Assembly (NCBI RefSeq): GCF_004336805.1
Contig: NZ_SJXM01000021.1
Location: forward strand, 1-37,176
Origin: Aeromicrobium sp. IC_218
GTDB lineage: Bacteria; Actinomycetota; Actinomycetes; Propionibacteriales; Nocardioidaceae
Reading direction: 5' to 3'
DNA: 37,176 nt
Positions 1 through 8,226 of the stretch are shown here, piece by piece; within the stretch, counting starts at the first letter, position 1; the number at the start of each line of letters is the position of its first letter. A model generated the notes under the pieces. It worked only from the letters and a program-made list of their open reading frames with translations, was not told where the DNA came from and made no database searches. The position numbers and the translations under genes were made by a program.

Positions 1-142
1 CGCGTTTTCGGCGACCTGCCCAGAACACACCAAAGGTTCGGGATCAGCCGTTTCGGTTGAGACAGCCGCTACGCCCACCGGACAGCCGACCCTTCCAGGC
101 CTTCCGCCCCGCCGTGCGGCGCAACAAGAAGAACCATACACA

Positions 143-169
143 CCCCGATCCCGCAACACCAAATCGGGG
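143..169 (-). terminator. Probable rho-independent terminator after the 239-661 gene
   Basis: A 7-bp perfect stem, CCCCGAT at 143-149 and ATCGGGG at 163-169, encloses a 13-nt loop. A further CACAC/GTGTG pairing is possible across a 3-nt bulge. Read on the minus strand, the hairpin is followed by an unusually T-rich tail for this GC-rich DNA (about 142 down to 122). It lies about 70 bp past the stop of the minus-strand gene. The rest of 1-238 shows no gene that I can support. Confidence 0.5.
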
Positions 170-238
170 GTCGTGTGGTCCGCACGACGCCCGTGGACGC
201 CGCCCGAGAAGGCTGGAATCCCGGCCTCCGACCGCGTC

Positions 239-661
239 CTAGAGGTGGTCGGGGACGATCAGGGCGTCCGGGTCCTGGCGGTGGGGCATGGCCTCCACCG
301 CGGCACGCAGGGTGACCGCCGCGGCCTCCACCTGCTTGCGACGCTTGCGGTCGGACGTCGCGTCCCACGCCCCCGGCTCGGCGCGGTCGACGCGCTCGCG
401 CAGGGCCGTCTCGGCCGCCTCGGCGTACTCGTCGGCGCTGAATTCCGGTGTCGCACCCACGGTCGGACGTTCGGGGAGCGCGGTGAGTCCGGGGATGAGC
501 AGCTTGCTCGAGGCGGACAGCAGCCGGTAGCGGTCCATCTTGGGTAGCTCGGCCCACGTGGACGCACCGACCTTGCGGCGCATGAATCCGGGCAGGGTCT
601 CGAACGCCTGCTGGGCGACGGCCGCGACGGCCACGGTCATCTCGTGCTCGGTGAACCTCAT
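239..661 (-). CDS. Conserved hypothetical protein, 140 aa
   Basis: I do not recognise a family. The protein is soluble, with no signal peptide or membrane segment. It has an N-terminal half beginning MRFTEHEM, a central WAELPKMDRYRLLSAS stretch, and a charged C-terminal half with a KRRKQVE segment that looks helical. The start is well supported: AGGAGG lies 4 nt before the ATG at 661. It sits 63 bp downstream of the cyclic-di-GMP gene in the same orientation, so it may be read from that promoter or from its own. A candidate terminator follows at 143-169. Coding is credible because the frame has the expected third-position GC bias. The function is unknown. Confidence 0.7.
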   Translation of the reverse strand: MRFTEHEMTVAVAAVAQQAFETLPGFMRRKVGASTWAELPKMDRYRLLSASSKLLIPGLTALPERPTVGATPEFSADEYAEAAETALRERVDRAEPGAWDATSDRKRRKQVEAAAVTLRAAVEAMPHRQDPDALIVPDHL

Positions 662-724
662 GCGACCTCCTGGACGGACACGCTGGACGCTATCGAACCG
701 TCGCCGGCAGACGGGCGGCGCCGG

Positions 725-2557
725 TCAGACGCCGGCGAGCTCGCCGGTCGGCTCCTCGCCGTGACCCCGGGCCCGGTCGCGTCCGGTGCTGTGCCACTCG
801 CGGACGACGTCGAGCAGGTCCTCGGCCGGCGTCGGACGCGCCAGCAGGAACCCCTGGGCGTACGTCGCCCCGAGGCCGGCGATCGTGCGCAGCTGCTCGG
901 GCGTCTCGACCCCCTCGGCCGTCACCTGGAGCTCCATGGCGTTGGCCAGCAGGATGAGCATCCGCACCACGGCGTGGGCGCTCGGGTTGGTCTCGATCTC
1001 CGCGATGAACGCACGGTCGATCTTCAGCCCGTCGACGTCGATCTGGGTCACCTGCTTCAACGACGAGGAGCCGGCCCCCATGTCGTCCCAGGTGAGCAGG
1101 ACGCCGTCGTCGCGCAGGGCGTTGAGCTGCGGAGCCGCGCGCGCGAGGAGCTCGGGGTCGGTGTCCTCGACCAGCTCCAGGCGCAGCGACCGCGACGGGA
1201 CGCCGTGTCGGTGCAGCGAGTCCATGACCCGCTCGTGAAGGTCGGTCCGCTCCAGGACGTGCCGGGACAGGTTGACGTTCAGCCAGGGCGGGACGCCCTC
1301 GACGCCGGACGCGCGCCAGCGCGCGAAGTCGGCCAGCGCCCGGTCGACGACCCACAGGTCGACCTCGTCGGCCACGCCGAGACGGCCGGCGTCGGCCAGG
1401 AACTGGGCCGGGCTCAGCAGGCCGCGGGCCGGGTGGTTCCAGCGCAGCAGCGCCTCGACGCTGCCGAACGCGAAGTCGTCCAGGCTGACGATCGGCTGGT
1501 AGAAGAGGGTCAGCTCGTCCTCGGCGATGGCGCGCTCGATGGCCTCGCGGATCTCCTGGTCGGGGTCGCGGTGCAGGCCACCGGCCTCGGTGAGCGTCAG
1601 GTGGCCGCGCGCGGGGTCGGACACGACCACGCGTCCTCCCCCGACGTTCTTGGCCGCGTACATGGCCAGGTCGGCCTCGCGGAGCAGGGCCTCGGCGTCG
1701 GCAATCCCGCGCCGTCCCACCGCCGCCCCGACGGACGCGCGCAGGCCGGCCTCGTCGCTCAGCGCGAGCCGGAACCCCTCGGCGGCCTGGGCTGCACCCT
1801 CCACCACGGACTGGTCGGCGTCCGCGAACGGACGGTCGAGGATGGCCGCGAACTCGTCGCCACCGAGCCGGGCGACCATCTCGCCGGGCTGGGCCTCGCC
1901 CGAGAGCGCCTGGGCGGCGTCGCGGAGGGCGTCGTCGCCGGCCTCGTGCCCGAGGCCGTCGTTGATCTGCTTGAAGTCGTCCAGGTCGACGAACAGCACC
2001 GCCACGGCGCGGTCGGGGTGCTGGCCGGCCTCGCGGCACATCTCGGCCAGCCGCTCCAGGAAGCGGGCCCGGTTGGGCAGGCCGGTGAGGTCGTCGTGCG
2101 AGGCGCGGTTCATGAAGGCGCCGGCCAGGGCCTGCATGACGGCCGCGGACGGCGCGATGCGCAGCTCGTCGCCCGCGCGGACGACCACGTCCTGCCAGCG
2201 CTCGCCGGCGTGGGTGAGGATCCGCGTGGCGGCGGTGGTCAGGTCGGTGTCGGCGGCCAGGACGAGCGGGCCCCAGTCGGCGACCGAGCCGATCGAGCGC
2301 CGCTGGTTGAGGACGCGTCCGAAGCCCAGCCGTCCGCTCAGGACGTCGACCAGGTGGGTCCGGGTGATGAGGCCGAGGTGCCCGTCCTCACCGTCCACCA
2401 CGATGCTGGTCAGGGCGGGCTCGGAGACGAAGACCTCCTCCACCTCGACGCAGCTCAGCGAGCCGGCCACCCGCACGGCGGGACGGCTCATCTCGACCAG
2501 GTCGCGGCTGGCGGCCGCCGCCAGGGGCTCCAGCCATGCGGCGTCGTCGGTGCTCAC
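725..2557 (-). CDS. Diguanylate cyclase/phosphodiesterase with N-terminal CBS-like region (GGDEF-EAL), 610 aa
   Basis: Cytoplasmic cyclic-di-GMP turnover enzyme. Residues about 20-135 resemble a CBS pair, a nucleotide-sensing module. A GGDEF domain follows at about 155-315, with an intact GGDEF at 232-236 in RLGGDEFAAI. An EAL domain runs from about 335 to 590. EAL is at 368-370 in EALLRWNHP, and the metal and catalytic positions are present: the Asn of LNVNLS, the LELVE glutamates, the DD of WDDMGAG, the Lys of LKID and the Glu of AEGVET. No RxxD inhibitory site precedes GGDEF; the equivalent residues read QPGE. Synthesis and hydrolysis are therefore both possible, without classical product inhibition. 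The GTG at 2557 is chosen because the domain starts there, and GATACT lies 7 nt upstream, which suggests a leaderless mRNA. The open frame continues upstream but is low-complexity Arg-rich and unlikely to be translated. Confidence 0.9.
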   Translation of the reverse strand: MSTDDAAWLEPLAAAASRDLVEMSRPAVRVAGSLSCVEVEEVFVSEPALTSIVVDGEDGHLGLITRTHLVDVLSGRLGFGRVLNQRRSIGSVADWGPLVLAADTDLTTAATRILTHAGERWQDVVVRAGDELRIAPSAAVMQALAGAFMNRASHDDLTGLPNRARFLERLAEMCREAGQHPDRAVAVLFVDLDDFKQINDGLGHEAGDDALRDAAQALSGEAQPGEMVARLGGDEFAAILDRPFADADQSVVEGAAQAAEGFRLALSDEAGLRASVGAAVGRRGIADAEALLREADLAMYAAKNVGGGRVVVSDPARGHLTLTEAGGLHRDPDQEIREAIERAIAEDELTLFYQPIVSLDDFAFGSVEALLRWNHPARGLLSPAQFLADAGRLGVADEVDLWVVDRALADFARWRASGVEGVPPWLNVNLSRHVLERTDLHERVMDSLHRHGVPSRSLRLELVEDTDPELLARAAPQLNALRDDGVLLTWDDMGAGSSSLKQVTQIDVDGLKIDRAFIAEIETNPSAHAVVRMLILLANAMELQVTAEGVETPEQLRTIAGLGATYAQGFLLARPTPAEDLLDVVREWHSTGRDRARGHGEEPTGELAGV

Positions 2558-2564
2558 TCGAACC

Positions 2565-2570
2565 AGTATC
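2565..2570 (-). promoter_or_regulatory. Candidate -10 (GATACT) for a leaderless GGDEF-EAL mRNA
   Basis: GATACT on the minus strand lies 7 nt before the GTG at 2557, with no Shine-Dalgarno sequence in between. Transcription from this hexamer would begin at or next to the start codon. It matches four of six TATAAT positions, so it is one of the weaker members of the set described in the findings. Confidence 0.35.
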
Positions 2571-2672
2571 GGCCAGCGACGACCGCGAGTGAGCGTTTCG
2601 GCACGATCGCGGCGTGACGTCCGCCTCCCGCCCTGTCCCCCTCGAGGCCCGGCGACGGACCCGTCGCCGGGA

Positions 2673-2678
2673 TAGCCT
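2673..2678 (+). promoter_or_regulatory. Candidate -10 (TAGCCT) for a leaderless DUF2804 mRNA
   Basis: TAGCCT fits TANNNT and lies 6 nt before the GTG at 2685. No GGAGG-like sequence is available to that start. No convincing -35 is visible. It faces the GGDEF-EAL promoter across a 127-bp divergent intergenic region. Confidence 0.45.
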
Positions 2679-2684
2679 CGGCGC

Positions 2685-3677
2685 GTGACGGAGCGAGAGA
2701 TCACCGGACCGGTCGACCTGTGCCGCGAGGACGGGTCGCTCGACCCGGACGCCGTCGGCTGGGCCCGACGCCCGCTGCACCGGACGAACCTGCGCCGCCG
2801 GCTCGGCCGCGGCTGGGGCCGCACGAAGCGCTGGGAGTACTGGGGCGTCGTCTCGGACAAGTACGTCGTCGGCGTGCAGGTCTCGGCGCTCGACTACGCC
2901 GCCGTGCACGGGCTGTACGTCCTGGAGCGCGCGAGCGGACGCGAGTGGCGCGAGGACGCGACCGTGCCGCTGGGCCGCGGCGTCGGGCTGCACGACCACG
3001 CCGCGGAGGGCCGGGTCGCGGTCACCAGCGGTCCGATCCGCGTCGTCGCCGACCAGCAGCGCGACCGGACGACGCTGACCGCGCACTCCCCCTCCATCGA
3101 CCTGGACCTCGTGCTGGACCGCCCGCCGGCGCAGGAGTCGATGAGCGTCGTGGTGCCGTGGAGCTCGTCGCGCTTCCAGTACACGTTGAAGGACCTGGCG
3201 CTCACCGCCCGCGGCTCGCTCGTGCTCGACGGCGTCCGGCGCACCCTCGGGCCCGACGCATACGCGGTGCTCGACCACGGCCGCGGCGTGTGGCCCTACA
3301 AGGCCACCTGGAACTGGGGTGCCGGCAGCGGCCCCGGCGGCACCGCGGTGCAGCTCGGCGGACGCTGGACCGACGGCACCGGCTCCACCGAGAACGCCCT
3401 GCTCGTCGACGGCGTCGTGCACAAGATCGGCCACGACCTGGTCTGGACGTACGACCGGCGCGACTGGTCGCGTCCCTGGCGCGTGGAGGGCGACGGCGTC
3501 GACGCGACGCTCACGCCCTTCCACGTCCGGACGGCCAGCACCGAGCTCGGTGTGCTGGGCAGCCACACGCACCAGGCGTTCGGCACGTGGAGCGGCTCGG
3601 CGACCGCCGACGACGGCACGACCCTGGACCTGGCCGGCCTCGTCGGCTGGGCCGAGGAGGCCCGCAACCGCTGGTAG
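2685..3677 (+). CDS. DUF2804 family protein, 330 aa
   Basis: This matches the DUF2804 family of about 330-residue soluble proteins in overall sequence: an N-terminal GPVDLCREDGSLDPDAVGW stretch, then WEYWGVVSDKYVVGVQVSALDY and VWPYKATWNWGAGSG. The many Trp, Asp and beta-like stretches suggest an all-beta fold. The biochemical role is not known to me; family members are often noted near lipid or envelope genes, but nothing here tests that. There is no signal peptide. The GTG at 2685 has a TAGCCT hexamer 6 nt upstream and no Shine-Dalgarno. The gene converges on the helicase gene with only 3 bp between the stops. Confidence 0.8.
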   Translation: MTEREITGPVDLCREDGSLDPDAVGWARRPLHRTNLRRRLGRGWGRTKRWEYWGVVSDKYVVGVQVSALDYAAVHGLYVLERASGREWREDATVPLGRGVGLHDHAAEGRVAVTSGPIRVVADQQRDRTTLTAHSPSIDLDLVLDRPPAQESMSVVVPWSSSRFQYTLKDLALTARGSLVLDGVRRTLGPDAYAVLDHGRGVWPYKATWNWGAGSGPGGTAVQLGGRWTDGTGSTENALLVDGVVHKIGHDLVWTYDRRDWSRPWRVEGDGVDATLTPFHVRTASTELGVLGSHTHQAFGTWSGSATADDGTTLDLAGLVGWAEEARNRW

Positions 3678-3680
3678 CGG

Positions 3681-5480
3681 TCAGTCCTTGTGGCGCGGCT
3701 TGCGCGGGCGCTCGTCGTCGCGCTCGCGGCCCTTCGTCGAGCCGCCCTTGTAGCCGGACTTGTAGCCGCCCTTCGCGCCGCCACCGGCGCCGCGCGGACC
3801 ACGGTCGGCCTGCAGCTCGATGAGCTTGCCCGAGATGCGGGTGTCGCGCAGCGCGTCCAGGACGTGCTTGGGCAGGTCGGCCGGCAGCTCCACGATCGAG
3901 TGGTCGACGCGGATGTCGATCTTGCCGAAGTCGCCGCGCGACAGGCCGCCCTCGTTGGCCAGCGCACCGACGATCTGGCGCGGCAGCACCTTGTGCCGCT
4001 TGCCGACGCTGATGCGGTACGGCGCGTAGCGGCCCGACGAGTCGCGGCGCGGGCCACGGTCGTCGCGTCCGGGACGGTCGCCGTCACGACGCTCGCGGCG
4101 CTCGCGCAGCTCGCGCGCCGGCGGCTCCGGGTCGGGCTCGAGCAGCAGCGGCTCCTCGCCCTGCAGCGACAGCGCCAGGGCGGCGGCGACGTCCTCGGCC
4201 GGGGCGTCGTGGTTCGCCACGTAGTGGTTGACGACGTCGCGGAAGAACGGCAGCCGGTCGCTGCCCAGGGCGGCGGTGATCTGGTCGTCGAAGTTGCTCA
4301 GCCGGCTCTCGTTGACGTCCTCGACGCTGGGCAGCGGCATCTTGGTCATCGGCTGGCGGGTGGCCCGCTCGATCGCGCCGAGCAGGCGGCGCTCGCGCGG
4401 CGTGATGAAGCTGATCGCGTCACCCTTGCGTCCCGCCCGGCCGGTGCGGCCGATGCGGTGGACGTAGGACTCGGTGTCGGTGGGGATGTCGTAGTTGACC
4501 ACGTGGCTGATGCGCTCGACGTCCAGGCCGCGCGCGGCGACGTCGGTGGCCACGAGGATGTCCAGGCTGCCGTCCTTGAGCTGGCCGACCGTGCGCTCGC
4601 GCTGGGCCTGGGCCACGTCGCCGTTGATGGCCGCGGCCGCGAAGCCGCGGGCGCGCAGACGCTCGGCGAGCTGCTCGGTGGCCTGCTTGGTGCGGACGAA
4701 GACGATCATCGCCTCGAAGTTCTCGACCTCGAGGATGCGCGTCATGGCGTCGAGCTTCTGCGGGAAGGACACCTCGAGGTAGCGCTGGGTGATGGTCGAG
4801 GACGTCGACGTCTTGCCCTTGACCGTCACCTCGACGGCGTCGTCGAGGTACTTCTCGGCCATGCGCCGGATCGCCGGCGGCATGGTGGCGCTGAACAGCG
4901 CGACCTGCTTGTCGTCGGGGGTGTCGGCCAGGATCGTCTCGACGTCCTCGGCGAAGCCCATCGTGAGCATCTCGTCGGCCTCGTCGAGCACCAGGAAGCG
5001 CAGCGCCGACAGGTCGAGCGTGCCCTTCTCGAGGTGGTCGATGATGCGGCCGGGGGTGCCGACGACCACGTGCACGCCGCGGCGCAGCGCCGACAGCTGC
5101 ACGCCGTAGCCCTGTCCGCCGTACACCGGCAGCACCCGCACCTGGGGCAGGTGGGTGGCGTACTTCTCGAACGCCTCCGACACCTGCAGGGCGAGCTCGC
5201 GGGTCGGCGCGAGGACGAGCGCCTGCGGCTTGGTCGCCTTCGGGTCGAGCTGCGAGAGCACCGGCACGGCGAACGCGGCGGTCTTGCCGGTGCCGGTCTG
5301 GGCCAGGCCGACGACGTGGCGGCCCTCGAGCAGCGGCGGGATGGTGCGCGCCTGGATCGGCGACGGGGTCTCGTAGCCGACGTCGGTGAGCGCCCGCAGC
5401 ACGGGCTCGGCGACTCCCAGGTCGGCGAACGTCGCCTGCGGGGTCTCGGTCTCGGGCGCGTCAGTGTTCTCGGAGCTCAC
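3681..5480 (-). CDS. DEAD-box ATP-dependent RNA helicase, DeaD/CsdA type, 599 aa
   Basis: ATP-driven RNA unwinding enzyme for ribosome assembly and mRNA structure, cytoplasmic. Motifs in order: Q motif around FADLGV to SPIQ (18-43); Walker A AQTGTGKT (60-67); PTRELA (about 92); TPGR (about 142); DEAD (166-169); SAT (198-200); HRIGRTGR (about 342). A basic linker leads to a DbpA-type RNA-binding domain at about 485-560 (YRISVGKRHKV, IDIRVDHSIVELP). A Gly/Lys/Arg-rich tail of about 35 residues ends in KPRHKD and probably adds nonspecific RNA affinity. The GTG at 5480 fits the family N-terminus. TATCCT lies 6 nt upstream and there is no Shine-Dalgarno, which fits a leaderless mRNA. Which DeaD-family paralogue it is cannot be settled here. 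Confidence 0.95.
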   Translation of the reverse strand: MSSENTDAPETETPQATFADLGVAEPVLRALTDVGYETPSPIQARTIPPLLEGRHVVGLAQTGTGKTAAFAVPVLSQLDPKATKPQALVLAPTRELALQVSEAFEKYATHLPQVRVLPVYGGQGYGVQLSALRRGVHVVVGTPGRIIDHLEKGTLDLSALRFLVLDEADEMLTMGFAEDVETILADTPDDKQVALFSATMPPAIRRMAEKYLDDAVEVTVKGKTSTSSTITQRYLEVSFPQKLDAMTRILEVENFEAMIVFVRTKQATEQLAERLRARGFAAAAINGDVAQAQRERTVGQLKDGSLDILVATDVAARGLDVERISHVVNYDIPTDTESYVHRIGRTGRAGRKGDAISFITPRERRLLGAIERATRQPMTKMPLPSVEDVNESRLSNFDDQITAALGSDRLPFFRDVVNHYVANHDAPAEDVAAALALSLQGEEPLLLEPDPEPPARELRERRERRDGDRPGRDDRGPRRDSSGRYAPYRISVGKRHKVLPRQIVGALANEGGLSRGDFGKIDIRVDHSIVELPADLPKHVLDALRDTRISGKLIELQADRGPRGAGGGAKGGYKSGYKGGSTKGRERDDERPRKPRHKD

Positions 5481-5486
5481 CGGGCA

Positions 5487-5492
5487 AGGATA
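5487..5492 (-). promoter_or_regulatory. Candidate -10 (TATCCT) for a leaderless helicase mRNA
   Basis: TATCCT on the minus strand, five of six with TATAAT-type TANNNT sequences of actinobacteria, is 6 nt from the GTG at 5480. The start has no ribosome-binding sequence. A terminator-like hairpin of the preceding gene lies directly upstream at 5523-5554, so the helicase probably has its own transcript. Confidence 0.5.
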
Positions 5493-5522
5493 GTCGCCGG
5501 GGGCGGGCTGCGAAGAATCGTG

Positions 5523-5554
5523 GACGTCCGTCACGACCGGGGGTGTCGGACGTC
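5523..5554 (-). terminator. Probable terminator right after the glycine-rich gene
   Basis: Perfect 8-bp inverted repeat, GACGTCCG (5523-5530) and CGGACGTC (5547-5554), with a 16-nt loop in which CAC/GTG can pair further. It abuts the stop codon of the minus-strand gene at 5555. The minus-strand sequence beyond it is relatively T-rich (ATTCTTC around 5510-5518). The position fits termination of that gene. Confidence 0.55.
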
Positions 5555-5953
5555 TCAGGTGCGCGTGCCCGGCGCGGCGTCCGGTCCGGCCCCGGCGTCG
5601 GTGCCGTCGGGGACGTCCGTGCCGTCGGGCAGGGCGCCACCGGGTCCCCCGCCGCCGGGGCCCGAGGGCAGGCCGCCACCGGACGGGTCGCCGCCGGGCG
5701 CCGGGCCCCAGCCGCCGGGGCGGCTGCCGCGCTGGCCGCGACCGTCCGGCGTGCCGGTGGTGTCCTGGCCCGTGCCGTAGCCACGCGTCGTCGACCCGCC
5801 GGGGAAGCCGGGTCCGCCGCCACGCCCGCCGGGGCCGGACGAGCTGCCGCCGCTCGCCGCGGCGAGCGCGGCCGCGCCACCGACGCCGAGCAGCAGGGCG
5901 CAGGCCGCGGCGACGGCGGCCGTGCGCAGGGACCACGAGGATGTCTGGCTCAT
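5555..5953 (-). CDS. Small exported glycine/proline-rich protein, 132 aa
   Basis: An N-terminal signal segment (residues about 9-34, positively charged start then an Ala/Leu-rich core, possible cleavage after ALAAA) leads into about 98 residues of low-complexity Gly, Pro, Ser, Asp and Thr, including GGRGGGPGFPGG. There are no cysteines after the signal core and no known domain. It could be a secreted or wall-associated disordered protein. The GGRGGGPG motif recurs in the linker of the GT39 enzyme encoded nearby. The ATG at 5953 is chosen because the signal peptide starts there, and because a phased CACAG array sits exactly 60 bp upstream, as it does for the response regulator and GT39 genes. 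It is divergent from the two-component genes. Function is unknown; regulation by that system is inferred. Confidence 0.7.
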   Translation of the reverse strand: MSQTSSWSLRTAAVAAACALLLGVGGAAALAAASGGSSSGPGGRGGGPGFPGGSTTRGYGTGQDTTGTPDGRGQRGSRPGGWGPAPGGDPSGGGLPSGPGGGGPGGALPDGTDVPDGTDAGAGPDAAPGTRT

Positions 5954-5975
5954 GCCGCCAGGGTGCGGGCCCCGG

Positions 5976-6013
5976 CTGTGCCCGACCTGTGCGTGACGCC
6001 GCAGGAGGCTGTG
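5976..6013 (-). promoter_or_regulatory. Phased CACAG array upstream of the glycine-rich gene (putative response-regulator operator)
   Basis: On the minus strand CACAG begins at 6013, 5991 and 5980. These are 60, 38 and 27 bp upstream of the ATG at 5953, all in the same 11-bp register; the 49-bp position is degenerate. A nAnnnT hexamer (CACCCT, 5960-5965) lies 6 nt before the ATG. Tandem CACAG-type sites at 11-bp spacing are the known layout for PhoP-type OmpR-family regulators. Binding by the adjacent regulator is inferred. Confidence 0.5.
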
Positions 6014-6020
6014 ACGACGC

Positions 6021-6053
6021 CACAGGATGTTCACAGGATTCTCCCAGGAGACG
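6021..6053 (+). promoter_or_regulatory. Phased CACAG array upstream of the response regulator gene (putative autoregulatory operator)
   Basis: Three head-to-tail 11-bp units: CACAGGATGTT (6021), CACAGGATTCT (6032) and the degenerate CCCAGGAGACG (6043). The first begins exactly 60 bp before the GTG at 6081. CACGAT (6069-6074) is a weak -10 candidate 6 nt before the GTG, 15 nt beyond the array. The array would overlap the -35 region, the usual place for an OmpR-family activator. Confidence 0.6.
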
Positions 6054-6080
6054 TCCAGCCCCCGGTGCCACGATGGCTTC

Positions 6081-6803
6081 GTGGAAGCCACTCTCCAGCG
6101 CCCCGACGGATCCCCCCTGCGCGTGCTCGTCGTCGACGACGAGGTCAACATCGCCGAGCTGCTGCGCATGGCGCTGCGCTACGAGGGCTGGGAGGTCAGC
6201 GTCGCGCACACCGGCCGCGCGGCCGTGCAGACCGCCCGCGAGGTGCGCCCGGACGCCGTCGTCCTGGACTGGATGCTGCCCGACTTCGACGGCCTGGAGG
6301 TGCTGCGCAAGGTGCGCACCGAGCTGCCCGACGTCCCGGTGCTGTTCCTCACCGCCCGGGACGCCGTGGAGGACCGCGTCGCCGGCCTGACCGCGGGCGG
6401 CGACGACTACGTCACCAAGCCGTTCAGCCTCGAGGAGGTCGTCGCCCGGCTGCGCGGCCTCATGCGCCGCGCCGGTGCGGCCGACGTCCGTCCCGGCCAC
6501 GTGCTCACCGTCGGCGACCTCGTGCTGGACGAGGACAGCCACGACGTGACTCGCGGCGGCGACCCGGTCGCCCTCACCGCGACCGAGTTCGAGCTGCTGC
6601 GCTTCCTCATGCGCAACCCGCGCCGGGTGCTGAGCAAGGCGCAGATCCTCGACCGCGTGTGGAACTACGACTTCGGCGGCCAGGCCAACGTGGTCGAGCT
6701 GTACATCTCCTACCTGCGCAAGAAGATCGACGCCGGACGCGCCCCGATGATCCACACCCGCCGCGGCGCGGGGTACGTCCTCAAGCCCGCCGAGCAGGAC
6801 TGA
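6081..6803 (+). CDS. OmpR/PhoB-family response regulator, 240 aa
   Basis: DNA-binding output protein of a two-component system. The receiver domain (about 13-125) has the acidic pair DDE at 19-21, the phospho-acceptor D63 in VVLDWMLP, and K113 in DDYVTKPF. A winged-helix trans_reg_C domain (about 145-237) shows LTATEFELLRFL, VLSKAQILDRVW, and the wing RRGAGYVL. The GTG at 6081 is preferred over an ATG at 6027 because the receiver begins shortly after it and because an operator-like array ends before it at the same distance as in two neighbouring promoters. The stop is 1 nt from the kinase start, so the two are co-translated. Probable targets are itself, the divergent glycine-rich gene and the GT39 operon. 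Confidence 0.93.
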   Translation: MEATLQRPDGSPLRVLVVDDEVNIAELLRMALRYEGWEVSVAHTGRAAVQTAREVRPDAVVLDWMLPDFDGLEVLRKVRTELPDVPVLFLTARDAVEDRVAGLTAGGDDYVTKPFSLEEVVARLRGLMRRAGAADVRPGHVLTVGDLVLDEDSHDVTRGGDPVALTATEFELLRFLMRNPRRVLSKAQILDRVWNYDFGGQANVVELYISYLRKKIDAGRAPMIHTRRGAGYVLKPAEQD

Positions 6804-6804
6804 C

Positions 6805-8226
6805 GTGCGCCGGCTGCTGCCCGCCTCGCTCACCGGACGGCTCGTCGTCGCGGTCGTCACGCTCACCGCGCTCGTCGCCGTGCTGGTCGGGACGAGCGTC
6901 ACCCTGGTGATGCGCTCGTACCTGACCGACCGGCTCGACCAGCAGCTCACCGAGTCCGTCGGCCGCGCCCGGGCCGACCTGCTGCGCAACGGCTTCGGCG
7001 ACGACGACCGGCGTCCCCCGCCCGGCCAGTCCGACGGCCTGCTCAGCCTCATCACCGACGGCCAGCGCGCGATCGCCACCTACATCGACACCGAGGGCGA
7101 CCTGCTCGCGGTGCCCTCGCGCGTCCAGTCCGAGCTCGCCGACACCCCGGCCGACGGCGAGGCGCACCACCACGACCTGCCCAAGTACGGCTCGTACCGC
7201 GCCGTCGCGGTGACCGAGGACGGGCTCACCACCGTGGTGGCGCTGCCGACCCGCGACGTCGACGAGACCATCGCCAGCCTGCTGTGGTGGGAGGTGCTGC
7301 TCGGGCTCGCCGCCACGGTCGCCGCGGGCGTGGCCGGACGCGCGATCGTCCGCCACCAGCTGCGTCCGCTGCGCGAGGTGGCCCAGGCCGCCCACGAGGT
7401 GACCGAGCTGCCGCTGTCCTCGGGCAAGGTCGACATGGACGTCCGCCTGCCCGCGCGGCTCACCGATCCCGCGACCGAGGTCGGCGCCGTCGGCGACTCG
7501 CTCAACCACCTGCTCGACCACGTCGCGACGTCCCTGGACGCCCGGCACGCGTCCGAGCAGCAGCTGCGCCGCTTCCTGGCCGACGCCTCGCACGAGCTGC
7601 GCACCCCGCTGGCCACCATCGCCGGCTACGCCGAGCTCTCGCGCCGCACGCCCGACGACGCCGCCGAGCTCGACCAGGCGATGCGCAAGGTCGAGTCGGA
7701 GGCGTCCCGGATGTCCGGCCTCGTCGAGGACATGCTGCTCCTGGCGCGGCTCGACGCGGGCCGGCCGCTGGAGCGCGAGCCGGTCGACCTGACCCTGCTG
7801 GTCATGGAGGCGCTCGACGACGCGCGGGTGGTGGACGCCGAGCGCACCTGGCGCCTGGACCTGCCCGACGAGCCGGTCGGCACGCTCGGCGACGAGCAGC
7901 GCCTGCACCAGGTGGTGACGAACCTGCTCGGCAACGCCACGCGGCACACCCCGCCGGGGACGACCGTCACCGCCGGGCTGCGGGCCGAGGACGACCACGC
8001 GGTGATCACCGTCCACGACGACGGTCCCGGCGTGCCCGCCCCGCTGCAGCGCACCATCTTCGAGCGGTTCAGCCGCGGCGACTCCTCGCGCACCCGTGCG
8101 TCCGGCGGCGCCGGGCTGGGGATGTCGCTGGTGCGCGCGATCGCCGAGTCGCACGGCGGGTCGGCGTCGCTGCACAGCGTCCCCGGCGACACCACGTTCA
8201 CGGTGACGCTCCCCCTTCACAGGTAG
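6805..8226 (+). CDS. Membrane sensor histidine kinase, 473 aa
   Basis: Partner of the regulator directly upstream (1-nt gap). TM1 lies at about 13-36. A periplasm-side sensor region at about 40-155 holds an HHH cluster near 121-123. TM2 is at about 160-180, then HAMP (about 183-240). HisKA has the phospho-accepting H263 in ASHELRTP. HATPase_c has an N box NLLGNATRHTPPG, a G1 box DDGPGVP, FERFSRGD, and a G2 box GGAGLGMSLV. The start is the GTG at 6805. The ligand is unknown; the extracytoplasmic domain has no named fold I can recognise. Context suggests it monitors the cell envelope and drives glycosylation genes, by inference only. The 3' end of the gene runs into the operator-like array of the GT39 gene. 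Confidence 0.94.
   Translation: MRRLLPASLTGRLVVAVVTLTALVAVLVGTSVTLVMRSYLTDRLDQQLTESVGRARADLLRNGFGDDDRRPPPGQSDGLLSLITDGQRAIATYIDTEGDLLAVPSRVQSELADTPADGEAHHHDLPKYGSYRAVAVTEDGLTTVVALPTRDVDETIASLLWWEVLLGLAATVAAGVAGRAIVRHQLRPLREVAQAAHEVTELPLSSGKVDMDVRLPARLTDPATEVGAVGDSLNHLLDHVATSLDARHASEQQLRRFLADASHELRTPLATIAGYAELSRRTPDDAAELDQAMRKVESEASRMSGLVEDMLLLARLDAGRPLEREPVDLTLLVMEALDDARVVDAERTWRLDLPDEPVGTLGDEQRLHQVVTNLLGNATRHTPPGTTVTAGLRAEDDHAVITVHDDGPGVPAPLQRTIFERFSRGDSSRTRASGGAGLGMSLVRAIAESHGGSASLHSVPGDTTFTVTLPLHR

Noticed and set aside
1..238. tRNA or small RNA gene at the window start
   Set aside because: I could not fold a cloverleaf or find a TTCRANY arm in the right context; only the terminator-like hairpin at 143-169 is supported.
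644..2617. Long open frame on the plus strand opposite the GGDEF-EAL gene
   Set aside because: It is antisense to a gene with intact catalytic motifs, its product is low-complexity without any domain, and very high GC content creates such frames routinely.
6027..6080. Upstream ATG at 6027 as the response regulator start
   Set aside because: It would place the start inside the phased CACAG array and add 18 residues not expected before the receiver domain.
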